DNA of 64,000 nucleotides from Photobacterium sp. GJ3. GTDB lineage: Bacteria; Pseudomonadota; Gammaproteobacteria; Enterobacterales; Vibrionaceae. The stretch covers positions 186,001 through 250,000 of the forward strand of contig NZ_CP073579.1 in NCBI RefSeq assembly GCF_018199995.1, given 5' to 3'. Shown piece after piece: positions 54,048 through 63,451 of this stretch (positions within the stretch are counted from its first letter, which is position 1; each line of letters begins with the position of its first letter). The notes under the pieces were generated by a model. That model was given only the letters and a program-made list of their open reading frames with translations, ran no database searches and was not told the DNA's origin. Position numbers and translations under genes: made by a program.

Positions 54048-55796
54048 ATGACCTATAGCAAGTATTTCCAGGACGAGCTTTCCTTTCTGAAAGAAGCAGG
54101 CTCTGAATTTTCCAAAAGTCACCCGCAGTTAACGAAATTTCTGTCTGAAAGCAGCAATGACCCGGACGTGGAACGGTTGCTGGAAGGTTTTGCATTTCTC
54201 AACGGCAAACTCCGCCAGAAGCTGGATGATGAGCTTCCTGAGCTGACTCAATCCCTGATTGCTTTACTCTGGCCGCATTATTTGCGCTCCGTGCCTTCGA
54301 TGAGTATTGCGCAGTTAAAACCACATGAAGCCAGTGTGACGCAAAAAACCACGGTCACCCGTGGCCATGAAATGGCCAGCACGCAGGTGGATGATTCACA
54401 GTGTATTTTCCGGACCTGTTATGACGTGGATCTGTATCCGCTGCTCCTGTCTTCGGTTACACAGCAAAATACACGGTCCAACAGTCATCTGAACATCACA
54501 CTGACGACAGACAGTGGCGTAGAGCTGTCACGTATTGGGTTAGATACACTTCGTTTTCATATTCACGGCGAACTCCATATTTCGCGCATTCTGTATTTGT
54601 GGCTGTTTCGTTACCTCGACAGTGTCGAAGTCGTCCTTGCCGGCGGCGGCAGCCGGAAATTACCGGCATCCTGTATTCAGAAAGTCGGGTTTGATGATGA
54701 TCAGTCGCTGATGCCTTACGGCCCCAACTCGTTTTCGGGTTACCGTTTAGTGCAGGAATACTTTGCGATGCCCGATAAATTCATGTTCTTTGATATTGTC
54801 GGGCTGGACTGGCTGAAAGGGGTGCCGAACCAGAACACCATGAGTCTGGTATTTAATTTCTCTCGTTCTTTGCCGTCAGAAGTCACGATCCGGGAGAAAA
54901 ACCTGCGCCTGTTCTGTACGCCGATTGCCAATGTCTTTGATATGGATGCGGACCCGATCCGTCTGGATCACAAACGTACTGAATACCATGTGCGCCCGCA
55001 AAGCAGTCGCCAGCAGAACTTTGAAGTCTATTCGGTGAATCAGGTGCGCGGCTGGAGTAATGAAAACCGGCGTCAGGTTGATTATCTGCCGTTTGAATCC
55101 TTTGAGCATCAGCTGGGCATTGATCATCAACGCCATTATTACAATGTGAAAGTCTCGGAGCATGTGACCGGGAAAGGTTTATCGCATTACATCTCTTTCT
55201 TTGATCACAATGCCGGCGTTGCCAATCTGGAAACCGAAACCGTGCTGATCAAGCTGACCTGTACCAATGGCAAACTGCCTCAGCGATTAGCGCCGGGCGA
55301 TATCAGTTTCACCACGCACAAGTCGACCAACTATGCGGATTTCACCAACCTGACCAAGCCGACGGTGTCGGTCAGCCCGCAAATTGACAGCAGTCTGCAC
55401 TGGCAATTGATTGCCAATATGTCGCTGAATTATCTGTCGCTGATTGATACCGATGTGCTGAAAATGATGCTGAGTATTTATGACTTTCACTCGCGCAGTG
55501 ATCGGCAGTCTCAGCGGGCTTCGGCCAACCGATTGAATGGCATTAAAGCGATCAGCATGAAACCGGTTGAACGGATTTATCGGGGCTTGCCGATCCGCGG
55601 CAATCTGATTGAACTTCAGATGGACTCAGCCATGTTTGCCAATGAAGGCGATATGTACTTGCTGGTCTCGATTCTGAATGAGTTTTTCTCGTTGTATTCC
55701 AGTATCAACTCATTTTCAGAGCTGGAAGTGGTCGATGTGAAAACCGGTGAAATTTATCGCTGGGACGGTAATCAGGGCAAGCAGGCGGTCATATGA
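54048..55796 (+). CDS. tssF: T6SS baseplate protein TssF
   Basis: A 582-residue protein beginning MTYSKYFQDELSFLKEAGSEFSKSHPQLTKFLSESSNDPDVERLLEGFAFL, the standard TssF opening. It includes LPELTQSLIALLWPHYLRSVPSMSIAQL and a C-terminal region IYRGLPIRGNLIELQMDSAMFANEGDMYLLVSILNEFF. It builds the baseplate with TssG, TssE and TssK. It overlaps tssG by four bases (ATGA). The length is normal. Confidence 0.95.
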   Translation: MTYSKYFQDELSFLKEAGSEFSKSHPQLTKFLSESSNDPDVERLLEGFAFLNGKLRQKLDDELPELTQSLIALLWPHYLRSVPSMSIAQLKPHEASVTQKTTVTRGHEMASTQVDDSQCIFRTCYDVDLYPLLLSSVTQQNTRSNSHLNITLTTDSGVELSRIGLDTLRFHIHGELHISRILYLWLFRYLDSVEVVLAGGGSRKLPASCIQKVGFDDDQSLMPYGPNSFSGYRLVQEYFAMPDKFMFFDIVGLDWLKGVPNQNTMSLVFNFSRSLPSEVTIREKNLRLFCTPIANVFDMDADPIRLDHKRTEYHVRPQSSRQQNFEVYSVNQVRGWSNENRRQVDYLPFESFEHQLGIDHQRHYYNVKVSEHVTGKGLSHYISFFDHNAGVANLETETVLIKLTCTNGKLPQRLAPGDISFTTHKSTNYADFTNLTKPTVSVSPQIDSSLHWQLIANMSLNYLSLIDTDVLKMMLSIYDFHSRSDRQSQRASANRLNGIKAISMKPVERIYRGLPIRGNLIELQMDSAMFANEGDMYLLVSILNEFFSLYSSINSFSELEVVDVKTGEIYRWDGNQGKQAVI

Positions 55797-56791
55797 TCGA
55801 GAAGATTGAAGAATCCAGCCATGAGTTTGCCTTCTTTCAGGCGGTGTATCTGCTGGAGGCCAATGCAAAGAAAAAATACCCTGAGCAGTTTGCCTCGGTA
55901 GGTCTGGCGAAAACCCAGTCTGAAGAGTTTATCCGCTTCAGAATTTCCCCTGAACTGGGGTTTCCCCGTTCGGATATCACGCAGTTTGATCAGGTGCACT
56001 GGGGGGGCCGGGACGTGCCGAACCTGATCGTCAACTTCGGGGGACTGCATGGCACAGGCTCGCCGTTGCCGTCGGCTTATACCGAAAAACTGGCGGGTCG
56101 TGAAGGGGAAGATAACCCGGTCAAAGACTTTTTTGACTTCTTTCATCACCGGTATTTGTCGCATCTGTACCGGATCTGGAAGAAGTACAGATATCACGTT
56201 CGGTATGAATCCGGGGCGATTGACCCGCTGTCGCGGAATCTGTTCAACCTGATTGGCATCTCTTCTGAGCTGAGTGAAGAAAGCGACTTTCATTTCGACA
56301 GGGCAAAGCTGCTGTCTTACATCGGTCAGCTTTCTTCCCGTACCCGTTCTCCGAATCTGGTTTCCGGTGTGGTGGCTCACTGCTTTAACCTGAATAAAGT
56401 CAGTATCGAAGAGTGGATTCCCCGCCGGGTGAAAATTGCGCCGTCTCAGCTCAATCAACTGGGCCATGTCAATTGTGTCTTGGGGCGTGATTATCACCTG
56501 GGAGATCATCTGACCGATATTACCGGGAAGTTTAACCTGGTGTTTCATGATTTGAGTTTTGAGCAGTACTGTCATTTTCTGCCGGGTGAACAGGGCTATG
56601 TCCTGTTGAAAGAGCTGATGCGATTTGTACTGCGCGACCCAATGGCCTGGGATCTGAAAATGGAAGTCAGAACCGATGGTTTACCGGCCAGTATTCTGGG
56701 CGTGGCAGGCGCAAACAAACTGGGACAGGTGAGCTGGCTGGGCCATGTTCAGGGAGAGAAAGAAACTGTTGTTGTCATTGGCGCGGTGTGA
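55793..56791 (+). CDS. tssG: T6SS baseplate protein TssG
   Basis: A 332-residue protein starting at the ATGA overlap with tssF. The opening SHEFAFFQAVYLLEANAKKKYPE and GLHGTGSPLPSAYTEKLAGREGEDNPVKDFFDFFHHRYLSHLYRIWKKYRYHVRYESG are standard for TssG. It ends LGQVSWLGHVQGEKETVVVIGAV. It is the last gene of this operon and is followed by a hairpin before the convergent Lrp gene. Confidence 0.95.
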   Translation: MIEKIEESSHEFAFFQAVYLLEANAKKKYPEQFASVGLAKTQSEEFIRFRISPELGFPRSDITQFDQVHWGGRDVPNLIVNFGGLHGTGSPLPSAYTEKLAGREGEDNPVKDFFDFFHHRYLSHLYRIWKKYRYHVRYESGAIDPLSRNLFNLIGISSELSEESDFHFDRAKLLSYIGQLSSRTRSPNLVSGVVAHCFNLNKVSIEEWIPRRVKIAPSQLNQLGHVNCVLGRDYHLGDHLTDITGKFNLVFHDLSFEQYCHFLPGEQGYVLLKELMRFVLRDPMAWDLKMEVRTDGLPASILGVAGANKLGQVSWLGHVQGEKETVVVIGAV

Positions 56792-56805
56792 TTTTTTCAT
56801 TGAGA

Positions 56806-56853
56806 ACAGGCACACGGCATCTGCTGCGTTTTGCAGCGGGGCGGTGTGCCTGT
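56806..56853. terminator. Bidirectional hairpin between tssG and the Lrp gene
   Basis: ACAGGCACAC and GTGTGCCTGT form a 10-bp stem around an inner hairpin GCTGC/GCAGC. It lies between the convergent ends of tssG and the Lrp gene; T runs are short, so strength is uncertain. Confidence 0.6.
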
Positions 56854-56930
56854 ATTTGTTTCTGATGAACGATAAAGTGAAGTGCGCGGTTCAGTTCACT
56901 GAGTGCGATGCTTCAACATTCGTCGCCGCT

Positions 56931-57380
56931 TCATCGGCAAATCGGACTATGGAATACGACCGTGGTGTGTAATTCCTTAATACCGGCAATATTTTCCGCT
57001 TCGTCGCACAGTTCATTCATCACATGCAGGGAAGAGGCCTCCAGCAGGGTGATGATGTCAAAACCACCCCCGACCACGCTGATGGTTTTGATCTCCGGGA
57101 TTTCCCGGAGACTGTCACAGACTTTTTTCTTCCAGCCGTTTTGGCATTTAATCAGTAAATAGCAGCTGGTTAAGCTCGAACTCTTCTGTTGACCAATTTT
57201 CGCAGTATAACCTTCAATCACGCCCGACTTTTCCATGCGGGTGATCCGCTCAGCCACCGCTGTTCTGGAAAGGCCCACACTGCGGGCCATATTGGCGATT
57301 GATTCACGTCCGTTAACCAGCAGACTTGACAATATCTTCCTATCAATTCGGTCAATGCTGTTGCTATGTAAAGTACTCAT
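56931..57380 (-). CDS. Lrp/AsnC-family transcriptional regulator
   Basis: A 149-residue protein. The helix-turn-helix is IDRKILSSLLVNGRESIANMARSVGLSRTAVAERITRMEKSGVIEGY (residues 10-56). The C-terminal effector domain has TISVVGGGFDIITLLEASSLHVMNELCDEAENIAGIKE, a RAM-like fold. It is in the same direction as tssM, 39 bp downstream, so it may be co-transcribed. Placed in a T6SS cluster, it may control T6SS expression in response to an amino acid, but this is inference. Confidence 0.88.
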   Translation of the reverse strand: MSTLHSNSIDRIDRKILSSLLVNGRESIANMARSVGLSRTAVAERITRMEKSGVIEGYTAKIGQQKSSSLTSCYLLIKCQNGWKKKVCDSLREIPEIKTISVVGGGFDIITLLEASSLHVMNELCDEAENIAGIKELHTTVVFHSPICR

Positions 57381-57419
57381 TATCTTTATTCTCGACTTTG
57401 ATTAACCTAGGCGTCCAAC

Positions 57420-60400
57420 TTACTGAATCTGTTCTGGAACAGCGAAGTTGTAGAGTTCCTGCAGCAGGAACGGATTATTAGAATTCGACGGCTTGATCTT
57501 CACCGTCATTTGGCGTCCCGATACAAGAATGTCCGCGTTAAATCCACCATCGGCTGTTGGTTCAAGCGCTGACTCGTTCAACAGACGGAAGATGGACCAG
57601 AATCCCTCTTTAGCTTTTTTGTGCTGCTCTCCACTTGAAGTAATGTCCTGAATATTGACGTTGACGAAAAACTCGTTGCTTTCCGGTGGCCAGACAAATT
57701 GTTTGCTCTTGGCCGGACCGTGGTAGTAATCCAGCGACTCGCCGCCGAAATCGACATTGGCACGAATGGCACTGGAGTCCAGATCGATAAAGCGTGAGCT
57801 GAAATCAATCTTGAATTTATTGGAGGTCGGATCAAACAGAACGTTTTTGATCATCGTGTAATTTTTCATCTGCGTGATCATTTCCTGCGACAGTTTCAGC
57901 GTTTCACCGTCCACCCGTTTGGCTTGCCACAGGTTGGTATCGTAGAACGGCGACAGGTTATCTTTAATGAACCCGTCCAGCGTGCCCTGCGCGGCAAAAA
58001 ACGCTTCAAAATCAGTCAGTGAAATCTCGGTTGGTGCCTGTTTATTGAACGGATATTTGTTTTGGCCAACCAGCGCGAACTGGCTGTATACGTTACTGGT
58101 CCACAGTTCCTGAATGCCCAGTTCAGATTCTGAAAGCAGGGTTGCCCAGGCTTGGTGAGCAATTTCATTCAGCCAGCTCTTCACCGGTTCAGGCGTTTTC
58201 TGCGCGACTTGTTTCAGGCGCACAATCGGGTCTGCTTCGGTTTCACGCATGCGGGCTTTTGCGGCTGCCAGCGCGGCTTGCTGAACATTCGGCGCATCTG
58301 TAATTTGCTTCAGATAAGCACGCAGATTACTCAGGGAGCTGATGACCTGATCCCAGGGGGCCTGAGAATTCTCAGTTTCACTGGTCTGCAGGTTATTAAT
58401 GACCGCGAATGTTTTTTCGACCCGGCTCATGAGCTCATAATCCGGCTCAATCACTTTCTCTGCCGTTGCTTTTAAGGCATCAGCGGCTTGATTCAGACGT
58501 TGGTCTTTCGGCGCTAACTGAGCCAGAGCAGACGCTTCCGGTGAATACTTGGTATTGGTATACAGCAGGTTCAGAATCGTACTCAAAGGCGAAGCCGGGC
58601 CAGACATAATGTCGATGGCGTTGGTCATATCCACGATATTGCTGAAGCGCTTGAAGCGCAGATCACTGATCGCTGTCCGCCAGACGTTGATGTAATCATC
58701 GGTATACTTGCGGCGCACTTTAGCCTGGAAGGCTTTCAGTTCTTCTTCAGACGGCTGGGTGTTGTTCGACAGCCCCAGCACCCAGTTGTCGGCAATCAAA
58801 TCCTGAGACAGAGATTCAGACAACGGCCGGTAGAAGGTTGTAAAACCCGTCGCGGTGTAGATTTTATTGATGTTTAACTCGTCCTGATTGCCGTTGTTTG
58901 TTGAGAATACTTCCCCGAAATTAAAGCCAATCGCACGCGGAATACTCAGGACACCCAAATCTGCATCACGACCACTGTTCAGAATCTGGCTGTAGGCAAT
59001 ATCAACTTTAGACTGAGACAGCAGCTCACGGCGAGTTGTCCGCACCAGATCCCAGTTGATCTGAATGGCCGGAAAATTGGTTTTGAAATAAACCGCCAGA
59101 TAGTCTTTCACACTGGCATAGCTGCCTTGTGTCCCAAAGTCGTCCGCGATGATCCGGGAAATAGACTTCAGCATGAAGCTGTAGTCCCGTTTATTTTTTT
59201 CACTCAGCATCAGGTAGGTTTTGAGCAGGTGCAGTTTTTCCTGATGAGACAGATTGTTTTGTGCCAGTTCCTGACGGATATGGGTTTCAATCAGTGGCAT
59301 CAGTTTTTCGTGAACGCTGTCCAGCAAATGGCGATAAGCGATTTGCGTCGTTTTATCCAGTTTGTCCACGTTGATATCAATCATTTTCTCATCCAGCAGG
59401 CGGCTGGCATCCACCCAGGCCTGATAGAGTGGGTGTATACCATTGGAGATGGTGGCAATCTGCTGACTGAGTTGCGCCCGGCTGTCATCCGGCGTTTGAT
59501 CGGCTGCCACGTCCAGCAGTTGATTGATAATGGAGATATTATTTTGTGTGGTCGTCAGGAAATAGTAACCACTCACACCCAGCAAACTCACGCAAGCGGC
59601 CATGGTAATGCGGCTTTTACGGATCAGTTGTTTGAGGTGGCGCTTATTCTCACCGGCAAAGTTTGCTTCTGGCAGGACCTGCTCATCGATAATGAATCGG
59701 GTAAACAGCGGCGATTCTGTCAGTTGATCATGTTCCGACGCGATCATCGGGACATTGAAATAATTACTGCAGCCCTTGGCCAGCAGGTTGTATTTCCGTC
59801 CGCCCTGATGGCTGGATGTGAAATACAGTCCCCGGATATCGACCATATGGAAGCCGTCTTTTTCCAGTCGGACTTTATTGAGTGTGTTTTTCAGCAGGTC
59901 ATGACACAGCTCGAACTGTTTCGGGAACGTGACCAGCGCACTGTTATTGACCAGAGAGCGTTCCATGGCCGCGCAATCCAGTGTGCTTTGTTCCATTTTG
60001 CTCAGAATGGCGTAGAAACCGTTGTCAAAAATGTCATTGAGTGTGCCTTTGGCATCTTTGAGCGAAATCGACAGATGTTCCAGCTGTGCTTTCAGCGGAC
60101 TCAGGGAAACAAACTCTTTGAACCCCTGCAGTTTGTCGATCTTCGATAGGAAGACATACACGGGCAGGGCACTGTAAGTGATATTTGTGATGTCACTTAA
60201 CCGGGTATTGATGATATCCAGAATGTAATCACGCTGGGATTCTTCCTGTGTGATCAGAAACTCCAGATCAACCACATAAAGGCAACCGGCAAAGGGTTTA
60301 CGTGGTTTGGTTGCGATGATTTTATCCAGAAATGCTTTCCACAGTGTCTGATCCGTATTGGACGTATCCTGATAAATCAACCGTGGCGCTGGCTTGATGT

Positions 60401-60815
60401 AAATGGCGTGATCAGACTCGTACCAGACGAAATAATCTGTCTGCAGGGTATTTTTATGATCAATGGGTTTGATCGCGTGTGAGCTGGTCAGCAGGGATGT
60501 TTTGCCTGACTTTTTATTGCCCAGCAACAGGTAAATCGGCTTGTGGCTGTTTCCCTTCAGCAGCGATGCCAGCAGACCTTTCAGTGTTTCTTCTTCGGTT
60601 TCGATGTCTGTACTGGTTCTGGATTTTCGCTTTTTCACTTCATAGCCGATGAAGATCAGGACTGCAGCGGTAAACACCAGTGCGATAGGTCCCCATGTCA
60701 GGTAATGACCCGGAGATAAGTCCAGAACGAAGTATGCGAATACGCCATAGAGTACAGAAAGAAGTACGGCGGAGAGCAGAATAACTACTCCCGGAGTTTT
60801 CAGTTTACGCATCAA
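57420..60815 (-). CDS. tssM: T6SS membrane-complex protein TssM (IcmF)
   Basis: A 1131-residue inner-membrane protein. Two N-terminal membrane helices (VVILLSAVLLSVLYGVFAYFV and WGPIALVFTAAVLIFIGYEV) precede a cytoplasmic nucleotide-binding part with Walker A GNKKSGKT (residues 99-106). A third helix is ITMAACVSLLGVSGYYFL near 405-425. The periplasmic C-terminus ends with the IcmF_C-like LDSSAIRANVDFGGESLDYYHGPAKSKQFVWP region. It forms the trans-envelope channel with TssL and TssJ, which are not in the window. The length is normal. Confidence 0.94.
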   Translation of the reverse strand: MMRKLKTPGVVILLSAVLLSVLYGVFAYFVLDLSPGHYLTWGPIALVFTAAVLIFIGYEVKKRKSRTSTDIETEEETLKGLLASLLKGNSHKPIYLLLGNKKSGKTSLLTSSHAIKPIDHKNTLQTDYFVWYESDHAIYIKPAPRLIYQDTSNTDQTLWKAFLDKIIATKPRKPFAGCLYVVDLEFLITQEESQRDYILDIINTRLSDITNITYSALPVYVFLSKIDKLQGFKEFVSLSPLKAQLEHLSISLKDAKGTLNDIFDNGFYAILSKMEQSTLDCAAMERSLVNNSALVTFPKQFELCHDLLKNTLNKVRLEKDGFHMVDIRGLYFTSSHQGGRKYNLLAKGCSNYFNVPMIASEHDQLTESPLFTRFIIDEQVLPEANFAGENKRHLKQLIRKSRITMAACVSLLGVSGYYFLTTTQNNISIINQLLDVAADQTPDDSRAQLSQQIATISNGIHPLYQAWVDASRLLDEKMIDINVDKLDKTTQIAYRHLLDSVHEKLMPLIETHIRQELAQNNLSHQEKLHLLKTYLMLSEKNKRDYSFMLKSISRIIADDFGTQGSYASVKDYLAVYFKTNFPAIQINWDLVRTTRRELLSQSKVDIAYSQILNSGRDADLGVLSIPRAIGFNFGEVFSTNNGNQDELNINKIYTATGFTTFYRPLSESLSQDLIADNWVLGLSNNTQPSEEELKAFQAKVRRKYTDDYINVWRTAISDLRFKRFSNIVDMTNAIDIMSGPASPLSTILNLLYTNTKYSPEASALAQLAPKDQRLNQAADALKATAEKVIEPDYELMSRVEKTFAVINNLQTSETENSQAPWDQVISSLSNLRAYLKQITDAPNVQQAALAAAKARMRETEADPIVRLKQVAQKTPEPVKSWLNEIAHQAWATLLSESELGIQELWTSNVYSQFALVGQNKYPFNKQAPTEISLTDFEAFFAAQGTLDGFIKDNLSPFYDTNLWQAKRVDGETLKLSQEMITQMKNYTMIKNVLFDPTSNKFKIDFSSRFIDLDSSAIRANVDFGGESLDYYHGPAKSKQFVWPPESNEFFVNVNIQDITSSGEQHKKAKEGFWSIFRLLNESALEPTADGGFNADILVSGRQMTVKIKPSNSNNPFLLQELYNFAVPEQIQ

Positions 60816-60836
60816 GATATAACCCGCCTGTCGTTG

Positions 60837-62120
60837 TTATTGGTTTTGTTCTTTGTATTGATTTGCGATTTCCATGAGCCGGTACTGGTAAGCACTTAAA
60901 GTTTTCTGTGCTTTTAAAATGTCGTCCTGGCTAATGTGACCTTTCTCCAAATAATCTAAGCGACCAAGGAATGGGAAAAGAGTATTACTGAATTTATATG
61001 CGGCATTGGTATTGTCGCTGTCATCGACCAGTGCGGCGTTGGCAATGATGGTCCTTGCTCTCTTAAATTGTTGATTAATCGACTGATAATCACCTGACAG
61101 CGTCGCTTTTCCTGCGTGATATTGCGAAACAGCTGCTTTCGCGGCGATTGAATCCGGATACAGTAAATTCACGTTCTCTGCGAGCTGCTCCAGAATCTGG
61201 TGGTGATAGACCCGTTCCGGAAAAGCAGTCCAGTCCTGCATTAACGCATTGGTCCGGGCCAGGACGTCTTCTTTCAGTCGATTTTTAAAATAAGGTTCCG
61301 CATCAATCAGCTGCTCGGTAATTTTTTCAAGTTGTGCAGCGGATGCTGCAGGAATATCCCGTTGGTAGAGATACTGACGGATTGCGGCAATCGAAAAGAC
61401 CAGAGAGCCCAAGACAAATACCGTGGCAAGCCAATAACACCAGGCTGGAAGTTTCGGTTTGCTTTCCAGATCCGCGGGTTCTTGTGCCGGATTTGGATGG
61501 CTTTCAGCAGCAGGAGTGGGGCGAGGCGCTGGTGCCGTAACTGTTTGGTTTTTATGTCTGGATTTTTCCTTTTCGGCCAGTTCGTCCAGATAGTCCTTCC
61601 ACTCGGTAAACTGTCGACGAACCGGACCCAGAGAGGGAGCCTGACTTCCCAATTGCTGCTGTAATTCTTTTTCTAAATTCAGTGCAAAACGATGCCCGGA
61701 TTCAACCAGTGCCTGATCCTTCAGTGTGACCCGGATTTTTTTCAAGGCGATGGGCAGCTGTTCTGCAATCCAGTCGAAAGATTGAATTCTGGCATTGGGT
61801 TTATGAACACTCGGGTAGGCGGTATGCCAGTAAACGATACAGAGGTCATTGAGCACACTCAGCCCGTTCACTGCACCTTTTAAGCCTTCAATACGGCAGG
61901 CAGCGACACAGTAATAGCTGGCACAGCGAAAGTCTTTACTGTGGGAAGTCAGCAGAATTTCGGCGGCAGAAAAGATGTCTCGCCACGGCGCAGGAGAAAC
62001 GACACTGCTGAGTCGGTTCACGTTGCGCTTGAGATCAGAAAACAGATCCAGTGAGCGTGGATCTTGACCAACAGGCGACTGCGCCGATATTGGTCGAAGT
62101 GCAATATCAGTGAATTTCAT
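60837..62120 (-). CDS. ImpA N-terminal-domain T6SS protein (VasL-like)
   Basis: A 427-residue protein. The N-terminal ImpA domain (residues 1-170) has LRPISAQSPVGQDPRSLDLFSDLKRNVNRL and SKDFRCASYYCVAACRIEGLKGAVNGL. After a charged linker with KSRHKNQTV, a membrane helix LPAWCYWLATVFVLGSLVFSIAAI occurs near residues 230-255, and a periplasmic helical C-terminus follows. This TssA-like layout with one membrane anchor corresponds to VasL, adjacent to tssM in Vibrio clusters. It ends 21 bp upstream of tssM. Confidence 0.85.
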   Translation of the reverse strand: MKFTDIALRPISAQSPVGQDPRSLDLFSDLKRNVNRLSSVVSPAPWRDIFSAAEILLTSHSKDFRCASYYCVAACRIEGLKGAVNGLSVLNDLCIVYWHTAYPSVHKPNARIQSFDWIAEQLPIALKKIRVTLKDQALVESGHRFALNLEKELQQQLGSQAPSLGPVRRQFTEWKDYLDELAEKEKSRHKNQTVTAPAPRPTPAAESHPNPAQEPADLESKPKLPAWCYWLATVFVLGSLVFSIAAIRQYLYQRDIPAASAAQLEKITEQLIDAEPYFKNRLKEDVLARTNALMQDWTAFPERVYHHQILEQLAENVNLLYPDSIAAKAAVSQYHAGKATLSGDYQSINQQFKRARTIIANAALVDDSDNTNAAYKFSNTLFPFLGRLDYLEKGHISQDDILKAQKTLSAYQYRLMEIANQYKEQNQ

Positions 62121-62832
62121 TGTGATTTAGCCAACTTAAAAAATAATAAGCAATAAAATCTATGGTGGCTGAAAAACGCTGAGCAGCCACGGCCAGATCG
62201 GGTTCGTTTTTTTAATTTCCGATGAGAATTTTTCTCTCTTTTTTCATCTCTGAGGATTTGATTGATATACCTTTAAATCATCTCGCCCTGTCGTTTCGTC
62301 ATTCGGGGCTGTTTATTGTCAACAAACTAACTTCGTTTTGTATTTAGCACCCTTTAATTGAGAACATTCTAAACATATCAAGTATACGAAACTAAGTGTA
62401 TGACATATTTGCTGGGTTAAGATCACAGAATCATTTCACCTGCACTCTAGGTCTCTGTTTTTATTCGTTGTTATTGAAATATTACTAATTTCTGATGTTG
62501 TTGTGAATAATGTATTGATTGTTTTGTTCTTATATAACTCATTGAAAATATTGGTTTTTAATTTGTTTGTGATTTGTGTTCCATATATGAAATACAGAAT
62601 TTAATGTTCACCAAAATAATTAAGTGGAACAGACTTCACAATTCAATTTCAGACAGTTTTGACAGATTTGTTGTGAATGACGCGGTTAGGGAAGTGGAGA
62701 GAGGTGTTAAATTCACGGGTTTGTCAGTGAAAGTGAAACTATCAGCAGGCAAAATAACTAAATTTATTGAGGGGCCAATGAAGGCTTGAATTCATTAATT
62801 CATGCGTTTATCTTTCAGAGGTTTTTAATTTA
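62121..62832. other. AT-rich intergenic region between divergent T6SS transcripts
   Basis: Between the start of the VasL gene and the outer-membrane protein gene. It is clearly richer in A and T than the coding DNA on either side, with runs such as TTTTTTAATTT. A weak plus-strand frame (62604-62789, 61 codons, MFTKIIKWNRLHNSIS..) has no good ribosome site. It probably carries two promoters and a binding site for a silencer such as H-NS. Confidence 0.45.
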
Positions 62833-62847
62833 GTGAACGCGAACATT

Positions 62848-63444
62848 ATGCCTCGTCTTCTGAAAGTATTTTTTGTTTCTTACTGTTTGATTCATGCGAC
62901 GACTGCCTTTGCCAAGGGAGAGCGCTTTGGTGTGACTGGTGCTTACTACGACTTTACTTCAACTGCTGAAGAAGGTGAGGCCGGTGAAAACCAAAGCTTG
63001 CGTTGGGGGCTGGTTCATACCCGTCCGATTGATGACAACAGTGCCCGGTGGCGCTGGTGGTTCGGTTTGAATTATCTGCAGGACAGCATTCCGGCACCTC
63101 AGAATGGCATTTACCAGGAAATCACCAACTATGAGTTCAGGGTGTTGCCCCAGTATGCGTTTCCGATTGCCAGCTGGCTGACGCCCTATATCGGTGCGGG
63201 CGTATCTTTGGCTTACAGTGAGTATGACGAGCGCTGGATTGTCGATTCAGACCAGTTTAAATATGGCACTCAGCTACCGGATAAAAATGCCTTTGAGGCA
63301 AGTTTGTTGCTGAATGCCGGAACTGTCCTGAAAATCGGCAGCAATCCGGATGCTCATTTACAGTTAGTGCCGCAGGCGACTTTCATCATTCCTGTGAATG
63401 ACGGCCTGGGCGGCATTGAGTTTTCTCTATCCTTATTATTCTAA
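62848..63444 (+). CDS. Outer-membrane beta-barrel-like protein
   Basis: About 198 residues from ATG 62848; a GTG at 62833 adds five codons and sits closer to AGAGG, so either start is possible. The signal MPRLLKVFFVSYCLIHATTAFA is cleaved before KGERF. The mature part alternates aromatic and charged residues in strand-like runs (FGVTGAYYDFTSTAE, WRWWFGLNYLQD, YEFRVLPQYAFPIASWLTPYIGAGVSLAY) and ends FSLSLLF, with a terminal Phe typical of porin-like barrels. It lies 7 bp before the FHA gene. Function unknown; perhaps an envelope accessory of the T6SS. Confidence 0.7.
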   Translation: MPRLLKVFFVSYCLIHATTAFAKGERFGVTGAYYDFTSTAEEGEAGENQSLRWGLVHTRPIDDNSARWRWWFGLNYLQDSIPAPQNGIYQEITNYEFRVLPQYAFPIASWLTPYIGAGVSLAYSEYDERWIVDSDQFKYGTQLPDKNAFEASLLLNAGTVLKIGSNPDAHLQLVPQATFIIPVNDGLGGIEFSLSLLF

Positions 63445-63451
63445 ATCGCTT

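Noticed and set aside
62604..62789. Possible 61-residue gene upstream of the outer-membrane protein
   Set aside because: Lies in AT-rich spacer with poor start context; kept only as a note in the intergenic entry.
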